Shown piece after piece: positions 50,373 to 59,200 of a stretch of 64,000 bases of DNA (the stretch's first letter is position 1; each line of letters opens with the position of its first letter). The notes beneath the pieces are model-generated. The model saw nothing but the letters and a program-made list of their open reading frames with translations. It did no database searches and was not told the DNA's origin. The stretch comes from Cupriavidus lacunae (GTDB lineage Bacteria; Pseudomonadota; Gammaproteobacteria; Burkholderiales; Burkholderiaceae): positions 44,699-108,698 of the forward strand of contig NZ_QKWJ01000024.1 of NCBI RefSeq assembly GCF_003353055.1, written 5' to 3'. Both the position numbers and the translations under genes were made by a program.

Positions 50373-50771
50373 TCATTGGGCCTTGACCTGCGCGCGTGCC
50401 GATTCCATAGCGAATACAACCAGCATGCCTCCCAGGATGGCGATATTCTTGAAGAAGTGATTGAACTGATTCTGGTAATTCACAGCGTCAGCGCTCCAAA
50501 AACCGTGAAAGACCAGGCTTACCGGCACAAGGAATAGCGCCAGAGTCAGCGCGCCCCAACGGGCGTTCCAGCCGGTGATGAGTGTCAGGCCACCTCCAAT
50601 CTCGACCGCGATTGTGAGCACGAGCAGGAGGCTCGCGAGAGGTAGGCCGGCGCTGGCCATCCATGCGGCAGTCCCTCCAAATCCACCGATCTTCAGGAGA
50701 CCGGAAATCAGGAAGAGAGCGCCAAGAAGGGCGCGGCCGGCAGGGTAAAGGGGGGTGGGGGCGGAATTCAT
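50373..50771 (-). CDS. DoxX-family membrane protein
   Basis: This is a 132-residue protein with four hydrophobic helices. The DoxX start is RALLGALFLISGLLKIGGFG, then AGLPLASLLLVLTIAVEIGG and ARWGALTLALFLVPVSLVFH. The C-terminal helix has AVNYQNQFNHFFKNIAILGG. Family members are small inner-membrane proteins linked to redox stress or thiosulfate:quinone reduction. GGAGCAC lies upstream of the ATG at 50771. The gap to the reductase gene downstream is 212 bp and holds no other gene. Confidence 0.88.
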   Translation of the reverse strand: MNSAPTPLYPAGRALLGALFLISGLLKIGGFGGTAAWMASAGLPLASLLLVLTIAVEIGGGLTLITGWNARWGALTLALFLVPVSLVFHGFWSADAVNYQNQFNHFFKNIAILGGMLVVFAMESARAQVKAQ

Positions 50772-51117
50772 GATGTGCTCCAAAGTTAACCAAAGATAGA
50801 GGCCATTCATCAAACTGTGTGAATGACGCTGTGCTCTGCGTGGACTGAATGATAGGCCTGAATTCGAGAGTGTATGAAAGCGATAGTCAACTACTTATTC
50901 GAAATATTTGAACGGTGGCGGGGCCGGAGGATTCCGCGGCAGTACGGCGAACAACAACGTATCCGTCTCGCGCAACCGCTGTGTCAGGCATCGTCTACAC
51001 AACTCCTGGGGGTGTCGCAGTAAGGACGTGAAGGAGCTGCCGGGTCTGCAAGTGCTGGCTGGCATGAGGCGGTTTCCCCCTCGGAATAGAGGACAGCCAT
51101 CAGCGTTGCGGAGTATA

Positions 51118-51135
51118 ATTTCATTATCATGAAAT
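51118..51135. promoter_or_regulatory. ATTTCAT-tatc-ATGAAAT operator of the Xre gene
   Basis: A 7-bp inverted repeat with 4-base centre sits 54 bp upstream of the Xre start, next to a -10-like TATAAT (51114-51119). Its position suits autorepression by an HipB-type antitoxin. Confidence 0.6.
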
Positions 51136-51189
51136 AACTTGGCGAGCAGCCTCCACGCTGACTTCCCTTTGTCACGGAGACGGGCCTCC

Positions 51190-51525
51190 ATGCCGCGACC
51201 ACTACCTGATCCGACGCCACCTTCGCGCGCGACAATTCGCAGCATCCACCAACTGGGCGACCGCATTCGAGCTACGCGCGCAGGGCAAGGGATGCCCATT
51301 GATCAGGCGGCGAGGCATTGCGGGGTCTCCATTGGCATGCTGTCCAAGCTGGAGAACGGCAAGGGCGTCAATCTCGAGCACGCCCTGCGTGTGCTGGATG
51401 GACTGGGTTTGACGATGCTGGTCGTTCCCAAGGCGCATGCGCCTTGGCTCGAACAGGCGGCGACCCATGCGACCCAGATCGACACGGATCAGGCCAGGGG
51501 ACAGCATGCCTGGCGGGAAGAGTAG
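51190..51525 (+). CDS. Xre-family (HipB-like) DNA-binding protein
   Basis: This 111-residue protein contains a Xre helix-turn-helix (LGDRIRATRAGQGMPIDQAA, RHCGVSIGMLSKLENGKGVN). The C-terminal strand reads LEHALRVLDGLGLTMLVVPK, typical of HipB antitoxins. The start at 51190 has GGAGAC upstream; a GTG at 51139 is a weaker alternative. A HipA kinase gene should follow, but downstream (51526-51730) no HipA is found; only LGVNLGGVP shows faint similarity to its beginning. It is therefore an orphan antitoxin-like repressor. Confidence 0.8.
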   Translation: MPRPLPDPTPPSRATIRSIHQLGDRIRATRAGQGMPIDQAARHCGVSIGMLSKLENGKGVNLEHALRVLDGLGLTMLVVPKAHAPWLEQAATHATQIDTDQARGQHAWREE

Positions 51526-51730
51526 AGGGCCGCGATCAGGCTGGGCGTCAATCTCGGAGGTGTCCCCGATCGGTGCGGAAATGCTATTCGCTTGGCGTGT
51601 CGACGCGCCTGACGCCTGAGAGCGTGCAAAAGTTGGGGAGGCCCCCAAGGGAGGGCCGCTCGAGCATCGGGGCGCCGCGCCGGCTCCGTGTGGACTACGC
51701 TGATCGGTATCGCAACGGGGGGAGCAAACC

Positions 51731-51850
51731 ATGCGGTTGATCATCGAAGCCAGGTTGGCCGACGAGGGCAGCGATAATGGCCATGACGTTGAGGGCGTTT
51801 TGGCAGTGATCGCCGATCTGGACCCGCTTCAGGCAGACCAGGTAGATCCA
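51731..51850 (+). pseudogene. IS transposase N-terminal remnant (ISKra4-like)
   Basis: The frame reads MRLIIEARLADEGSDNGHDV followed by EGVLAVIADLDPL, resembling the N-terminal 'MRLIIEARL' start of some ISKra4 transposases. It ends after about 40 residues. The match is short. Confidence 0.4.
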
Positions 51851-51855
51851 CTACA

Positions 51856-51965
51856 ATCAAGAGCACATCAAGCTGAAGCTAGAAGGGCTGAGTCCCGTGA
51901 AAATACAGGATCCAGCCCTTAGGCGCCTAGCGATTTAACCGTCCAATTTCTTGGGGTCAGCTCGG
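51856..51965 (+). mobile_element. IS3-family element 3' end, truncated
   Basis: The frame YNQEHIKLKLEGLSPV corresponds to the C-terminus of an IS3-type OrfB. An extra A in GTGAAAATACAG breaks the usual continuation 'YR-QA'. After the stop, ACCGTCCAATTTCTTGGGGT resembles an IS3-family right terminal repeat. Only the right end remains; its left end abuts the remnant at 51731. Confidence 0.55.
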
Positions 51966-52076
51966 ACTGGCCCTCTTTGTTTTAGCCGCGTACCGTATAT
52001 TTCCGAGGCCGTACATCGGCAGATCCGTTCTGGCAATCATACCCACCTGAAGTTCGGCATCACGTCGCTGTGCTCG

Positions 52077-52295
52077 TCAATACTGATGCAGCCCAGTTCG
52101 TTGATCATCCGCTTCGTGGATTCCTTGGATTTCGAGTCGCAACTGGCAATCATCAGCAACTGGCCCGGTATTGTCGCGCTGGACAAACCACGGTCCCGCG
52201 ACTAGTGCAGATGTACCGGCCAGCTCGTCTAATCGAGCTTGCGCCAGCCTCGCCGTGATGACGTCCTCCAGCCTGAAATACAGCAGCGTACGCAT
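52077..52295 (-). CDS. Small hypothetical protein
   Basis: This 72-residue soluble protein starts at 52295, with GAGG eight bases upstream. It begins MRTLLYFRLEDVITARLAQA and contains LVAGPWFVQRDN. I do not recognise the family. It lies 72 bp downstream of the CsbD gene on the same strand and may be co-transcribed with it. The C-terminal third lacks clear structure and may be altered. Confidence 0.45.
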   Translation of the reverse strand: MRTLLYFRLEDVITARLAQARLDELAGTSALVAGPWFVQRDNTGPVADDCQLRLEIQGIHEADDQRTGLHQY

Positions 52296-52366
52296 GGTGT
52301 TACCTCACTCAATCTCAATCTCAATTTCCACTTCCGGCGAACCGGCGTCGCCCTCTCCATATCCTG

Positions 52367-52543
52367 TTACTCCGCCTTTTTGATATCCGCCTTGACGTCG
52401 CCGTACGCCGCCTGCGTCTTGCCAACATCCTTCTTCAGGGTTCCGGCAACTTGCGTTTGCTTGTTTCCAGTCATCTTGCCAAAAGCTTCCTTGACTTTAC
52501 CGGCGGCCTCTGTGACGCGGCCCTTCACTTGGTCCTTGTTCAT
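52367..52543 (-). CDS. CsbD-family stress-response protein
   Basis: This 58-residue, Lys/Ala-rich protein reads MNKDQVKGRVTEAAGKVKEA, then FGKMTGNKQTQVAGTLKKDV, the full CsbD pattern. Members are induced by general stress, but their molecular role is unclear. AGAGGG precedes the start at 52543. Confidence 0.88.
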   Translation of the reverse strand: MNKDQVKGRVTEAAGKVKEAFGKMTGNKQTQVAGTLKKDVGKTQAAYGDVKADIKKAE

Positions 52544-52741
52544 GATGTATCCCTCTTCATTGGTGTTGCGAGCCAGATGCTGAGGCAACCTGGCCGCGCG
52601 ATGACAGGTGGCAATCAGGTTGTCACCGGGCGCGTGCCCGGTTGCGCGCGCTCCTCAGATTGGATTTCGGCGATTCAGGAAGCCGGCGATGAATCTGCCT
52701 TGCAATGGCGGCAGGCGTCTGGAACGTTCCCGACGCCGGCA

Positions 52742-52900
52742 TCAGAGTCTGCCTAGCAGCAACAGGACAAGGACTACAACCAAAAGCACCCCGAGTGTGC
52801 CTGATGGCGCGTAGCCCCATCCGCTACTGTATGACCAGGTGGGAATTGCCCCAACGAGGAAGATGGCCAAGACAATCAACAGTAAGAGTCCAATTGACAT
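52742..52900 (-). CDS. DUF3309-family small membrane protein
   Basis: This 52-residue protein has two hydrophobic segments (IGLLLLIVLAIFLVGAIPTW and LGVLLVVVLVLLLLGRL) flanking a Ser/Tyr/Gly linker (SYSSGWGYAPSG). That is the DUF3309 family layout. AGGAG precedes the ATG at 52900. It is usual near stress-related genes. Function unknown. Confidence 0.85.
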   Translation of the reverse strand: MSIGLLLLIVLAIFLVGAIPTWSYSSGWGYAPSGTLGVLLVVVLVLLLLGRL

Positions 52901-53244
52901 GATGCGCTCCTGGTTCTGAGAAAACATGCCTTCCGCTGATTCAGCCGGGCGGAGGGCAGCCGTTCTAGCGGATCGCGTTGTCGATGGCCATGCCATGGAA
53001 TCCTGAACACCGATGCGAGGGATTCGCTGGAGTACTTGTTGCTGCTACTTCGTATCGTTAGGAACATCCTCATCCTGCCCAGAGGATAGTGGTGACGGAT
53101 TCTCAAGTCAGTCCGGTGCCGTACGCATCGGGAAGGCGCGTTCCAGCATTCCGGTCTTCCCCCTGCTCAACGAAACTGCAGGGGTAGAAGAGAGAAATTC
53201 AGGCGTTGCCCCAGGTACATAGGGGGACACGGGCGGGCAGGGCA
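52901..53244. other. Intergenic stretch between stress genes and glucan synthase
   Basis: The 344-bp stretch includes the promoter of the DUF3309 gene and no supportable coding sequence. I see no T-rich terminator after the glucan-synthase stop at 53245. Confidence 0.4.
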
Positions 53245-56200
53245 CTAGAGCAGGACTACCAGCGTGTGCTCGGCACCATCCAGAGGGACGCTAACCTGAT
53301 CGTTGGTACAGGGGATACGGACGCCGTCGAGGAGTGCCTGCGAGACACCGCCGACGCAGTGCAATGGTGTTTCCACGCTGATCTGGTAGCGGGTCGACAG
53401 CACGTTCACGGTGGCCTTGAAGCCTGGCCACGAGGCTGGAATGCAAGGGGCGACGACCAGCCGATCTCCTTCTTTCCGGATGCCCAGGATGCCTTCCATC
53501 CCAGCGCGATACATCCATCCCGCGGCACCCGTGTACCAGGTCCAGCCGCCGCGACCAGTGTGGGGCGGCACCGAGTAGACATCGGCCGCAACCACATAGG
53601 GCTCGACCTTGTAGCGCGCGACCGCTAAGGGTGTCAGCGCATGGTTGATCGGGTTGAGCAGGGAGAACAGTTCGACGGCCTTGTCTGCCGCGCCGAGCCT
53701 GGCAAATGCGAGTACTGCCCACATCGCGGCATGGCTGTATTGCCCGCCGTTCTCGCGCAGGCCGGGCGGGTAGCCCTTGATGTAGCCGGGGTCGAGGGGG
53801 GCTTTGTCAAAGGGAGGGGTGAACAGCAGCGCCAGCCCGTCTTCGTGGCGCACCAGGTACTTTTCCAGCGACGCCATCGCGGCACGGGCACGAGTGGGAT
53901 CCGCCGCGCCCGACAGCACGGCCCAGGACTGCGCAATGGCGTCGATACGGCATTCCTCACGGTCTTTGGAGCCGAGCCAGGTGCCGTCGTCGAAGGTCGC
54001 GCGGCAATACCAGTCGCCATCCCAGGCCTCTCGCTCCAGCGCTTCGCGCAGCAAGGCCGCATGCGCCTGCCAGCGGCGGGCGCGCCCGGCATCGCGGGTC
54101 TGCGCCAGCGGGGCAAACATGGCGAGGGTGCGTACCAGCAGCCAGCCTAGCCAGACGCTTTCGCCCCTGCCGCCGGCCCCGACAAGGTTCATGCCATCGT
54201 TCCAGTCACCGCCGCCGATCAGCGGCAGCCCGTGCGCGCCGGACAGAGCCATGCAACTGTCGATGCCGCGTGCGCAATGTTCGAACAGCGAGGCAGAGCT
54301 GTCCGAGACCATCGGCTCGAAGAAGGCGTCGGCTTCGGCGGGACCCAGGAGCTGGCCTTCAAGGAATGGCACCATCTCGTCCAGCACTTCGGTGTCATGC
54401 GAGCTGGCGATATAGCTGGCGGTCGCAAACGCGAGCCACACGCGGTCATCGGAGATCCTTGATCGCACGCCTTGCCCGGAATGGGGCAACCACCAGTGCT
54501 GAACGTCGCCTTCGACAAACTGTCGCCCGGCGGCGCGCAGCAGATGCCGCCGCGTGGCGTCGGGACTGGCAAGGGCGAGCGCCATGTGGTCCTGCAACTG
54601 GTCGCGGAATCCGTAGGCCCCGCTAGCCTGGTAGAAGGCCGAGCGCGCCCAGATGCGGCAGGCGAGCGTCTGATAGAGAAGCCAGCCGTTGAGCATGATG
54701 TCCATGGCACGATCCGGCGTCCTGACCTGTACCGCGCCAAGCAGGCCCTGCCAGTGCCGGGTTACGGTCGCCAGCACGGTGTCGAGATCGGTCTTGCGAT
54801 AGCGCGCAAGCAGCGCGCTGGCCTCGGCCGCGGAAGCGCATTGTCCGATAAACGAAACGACTTCGACGGTCTCGCCGGCCGCCAGCTCGACACTGCACTG
54901 CAAGGTCGTGCAGGGGTCCAGGCCAGCTCCGGTCGTGCCGGACAAGGGCGCCTTGCCGAGCAGCGCCGCAGGCGCTTCCGGGCCGCCATTCCGGCCAAGG
55001 AATTCGGTACGGTCCGCGGTCCAGGCGGTCTGCCTGCCGCCAAGATCGGCAAAGGCCACGCGACCCGGGAACGCTGTGCTCCACAGATTGCGGATCAGGA
55101 TGGCGCCGGTGGCTTCGTCTGGCGCCGTCGCGATGAACGGCGCCGAAGCACCCCGGGACGTGCCGAGCACCCATTCCGTATAGGCCGTCACGGAAAGCCG
55201 GCGCGGGGTGCCGGAGAGATTGCGCAGCGTCAGGCGCGAAATCTTGATCGGATCGTCCAGCGGAACGTACTGCACCAACGCCAGCGAAATCTCGTTGGCT
55301 TCATGTGTAAAGCAGCTGTAGCCGTGCCCATGGCGGGCCGTATAGGTGCCGTTGTCCCGGATCGGTTGCGCGGTGGCGCTCCAGATCTGGAAGCTGTCCT
55401 CGTCGCGGACATAGATCGCCTCGCCGCACGGGTCCGCAACGGCATCGTTGGACCACGGCGTCAACTGGTTATCGCGACTGTTCTCTGCCCAGGTGTAGCC
55501 GCTGCCGCTGGCCGATGCCTGGAAGCCGAAGCCGGGATTGGCGATCACGTTGATCCATGGGACAGGGGTCGCCTGGCCCGCGTTCAGCACCACCACATAT
55601 TCCCGGCCGTCCTGGTCGAAGCCGCCCAGGCCGTTGAAGAACTCTAGCCCGGGCTGCGCCGGCACCGGCGGAAGTGACTGTGGCGCGGGCTTGCGGCGCC
55701 GGACAGGTACAGGAAGCGGGGCCGCCACTGCGGGCAGGCGGGCGAGCTGCTCCGCGATGGAGCCGCGTCGGGCAATCAGCGCGACACGTGCGACCGACTG
55801 GAGCAGGGAGCGGGCTTCGGGCTGCATCATGTCGGCACGCAAGGTGTAGACCGAGCCGTGGACCGAGTCGTGGCCCCCTTCCTCGCCCGCGTGGCTTTGC
55901 GAATGGCTGCTGCGTACCGCGGTCTCGATCGCCATCTGCAGGTCCTGGATATAAGACGAGGCGCGCTCGTTGACGATGACCAGATCGACGCCAAGCCCCT
56001 TCATGCGCCAGTATTCGTGGGCGCGCAACAGCTGGCGCACCTGGACGATGTCCTCGACCTCGTCGATGCGCAGGAGGACAACCGGCAAGTCGCCGGAAAT
56101 CGCCAGCGGCCACAATGCCGACTGCGGACCCGCGCCGCGCAGGATCGCGTCCGGCGGGGCCCTGAAGCGGGCATCGGCATAGAGCAGTGGCGCAGCCAGG

Positions 56201-59200
56201 CGCTGGAAGTCGGCCGCTTCCGCCGCATCGACGTCAAGGTGGCGCAGCTCGACCTGGGCCTGTGTCCAGGCCAGGGTCTTGGCCCGGTCGAATGCGTTGC
56301 GGTCCTGGTGCTTGTCGATCAGGGCCAGCAGATCGGCATGCGACGTCGCAATGACGGTCCAGAAGGCCACCCGCGCGCTGCCCCCGGGCGCAATCCGCAC
56401 GCGCTGCCTGAGCGCGAAGATCGGGTCGAGGACCGTACCGACCGTGTTCGAGAGCGGCAGTCCGGCCGTGACGACGGCGCACGCTGCGGGCGCGCGGCGG
56501 TCTTCCAGGAAGCGTGCGCGGTCGGTCTCGAACTGCGGATCGGCGACAACGTCGCCTTCCACCACGCTGAAGTGGGCGGCCCAGACCGGCGGCTCCTCGG
56601 GCGAACGCAGGCGGCGTGTCGCGGTCAGCGCACCGGACTTGGCCAAGTGAGCGGTCTGGATGAACATCCTGGAGAAGGCCGGATGCGCGTCATAGGACGC
56701 GCGCGTGGCGAGCACCACTTCAGCATAGGAAGTGAGTTCGATCTCGCGCGGGCGGCGCCCGTTGTTGACCAGCGATACGCGGCGGACCTCGCCGTCGTCC
56801 TCGCCGGAAACCAGGATTTCCAGGATGGTTGTCAGGCTGCCGTCGTGGCGGACGAACTCGGCGCAATCTTCGGTGAAAACCACTTCGCCGCCGCGCTCGC
56901 CATCGGTGGCCATCGGCGCGCTGGCAGACCAGGTGATGCCATTCTGCGTATCGCGCAGGAAGATGAAGGAGCCCGAATCGTCGCGGGTGGCATCTTCCCG
57001 CCATCGCGTCACTGCCAGGTCTCGCCAGCGGCTGTAGCCCATTCCCGTGGTGGTCAACATCACGGTGTAGCGGCCGTTAGACAGCAAATGGGTGACTGGG
57101 TTGCCAGCTGGCGGTGCCGTGAACCGCCGCACCGCAGAGTCCTGGGGCAGTACCGCCGCGGCCGAGGCCTTCACTTCCTCAGCGCGGGGATGCGCCACGG
57201 CGACGTTGCGCGGCATGCGTTCCTGCAGCAGCAGTTCGCAGGCCTGGATCATCGGCTCGCGATGGAAGCGCGCGCGCATCAGGCCATTGTGCAGGGCGTT
57301 GGCAATGGCAACGATGGTCATGCCCTGGTGGTGCGCCATGAAGCTGCGCACGATGGCGACGGTCTCGTTCTCGGCCAGGCGAGCGCGCGTGTAGTCCAGC
57401 GCCTCGTAGAAGCCGTAGCGTCCAAGGGCGCCGAGTTCGGCCAGGCGGCGGTAGTTGTCGCGTGCGGCCTGCGGATCGACCATGACCGCCAGCCCGGTGG
57501 CATAGGGGGCGATCACCGCGTTCTCGGACAGGCCCCGCTTGAGCCCGAGACCGGGGACGCCGAAGTTTGAATACTGGTAGGTGAACTCCCTGTCGCGCGC
57601 GTTGTACGCCGATTCGGATACGCCCCAGGGAATTCCCAGCGACTGCCCATAGGCCTGCTGGCGCGCCACCACCAGGCGCGAGGTCTGTTCAATGAGGCTG
57701 CCGGCGGGCGCGCGCATCACCAGCGACGGCATCAGGTATTCGAACATCGAGCCCGACCACGAGATCAATGCCGAGCCCCTGCCAAGCGGCGTCGCCATGC
57801 GCCCCAGCCGGAACCAGTGCGGGGTCGACACGTCCCCCTTGGCAATGGCGAACAGGCTGGCGAGCCGCGCTTCGGAGGCGAGCAGGTCGTAGCAACTGGC
57901 ATCGGGCCGGTTGTCGGCAAGCGAATAGCCGATCGACAGTAGCTTGCGCGCCGGATCGAGCAGGAAGGCAAAGTCCATCGCCAGCGCCAGTTCGCGCGCA
58001 GTGTGGGCGAGCGCTGTCAGCCTGCCGGCCAGCGCCTGCGGCGCTTCAGCCTGCTGCAGCTGGTCGCGCTCACGCTCGGTTACGGCGTGCTGCAGCGCGC
58101 CGGCCCAGAAGGCCAGGTCGGAAAAGCTGTCATTGTCAGCGTCAGGCTGGATGTCATGCACCAACCTGAAGGCCTTATCCGTCAGGCGCCTGAGCGCCGG
58201 CGCCCGGATCTCCGTGGCGGGCGCGCCGGTCAGCACGGTGGCGATCTCGGCCAGAAGTCCGCCAAGTTGTCGTCCGCGTTCGCTGTGTGCGAGGGGCAGC
58301 GCCGCCAGAGCCTCGTTTGCCAGCCGCGCAGTGTCCGCCAGGCCGTGGCGGGGATCTGGCGCGGCAGCGTTTTTCCATTCCTCGCAAGCGTTGGCGACCA
58401 CGATCAGGTGCGCGGCCAGGTTGCCGCTGTCGACCGACGAGATATAGGCGGGATGCAGCGGTTGCAGGCTCAGCGTCTCGTACCAGTTGTGGAAGTGGCC
58501 CCGGTAGCGCGGCAGCTTGCGCATCGTGCCGAACGCCGCTTCCATGCGCTCGACCGATTCGGTGGTCCCGGCCCAGCCGAAGTCGCGTGCGGCGATGGCC
58601 GACAGCAGGTAGAGGCCGATATTGGTTGGCGAGGTCCGGTGCGCGACCACGGCCCTGGGCGTCTCCTGGAAGTTGTCCGGCGGCAGCATGTTGTCCACTG
58701 GCGTGACGAAAGTCTCGAAGAAGCGCCAAGTGCGGCGCGCCGTGAGGCGCAGCGCCAGCGCGTCGGCCTCCGGCAGGGCGAGCCGGCGCGCAACGGCCGG
58801 CGCGCGGCTGGCCCATAGAGCAAGGGCCGGCGCCGTCAGCCATAGCAGGACAAAGGGCAGCACAAGCGGCCATGATGATGGCAATAGTCCCACGCCGGCG
58901 GCGGCCATCGACAGCGCGAGCAGAGTGCCGCCGGCCATCAGCCGGTAAAAGCCGGCCAGGTCCAGCCGCGGGCGCGTGGCGGACTGCGCAGCCGTGGTCC
59001 ACTCGAGCAGGTGGCGGTGCGTGGAATACAGCCGTGCCAGCGTTCTGGCGATGGCGTCACCCGCGCGCCAGGTCTGGTCGGGCACGAACGCGAGCACCAG
59101 CAGGGTCTGTGTGGCGGCTAGCCGCAGGTCTGCGAGCAGCGCCTGCATATGGTTGCGCAGGCGCATGCCGCTGCGGTGTCGCAGCCCGGACAGGACGCCA

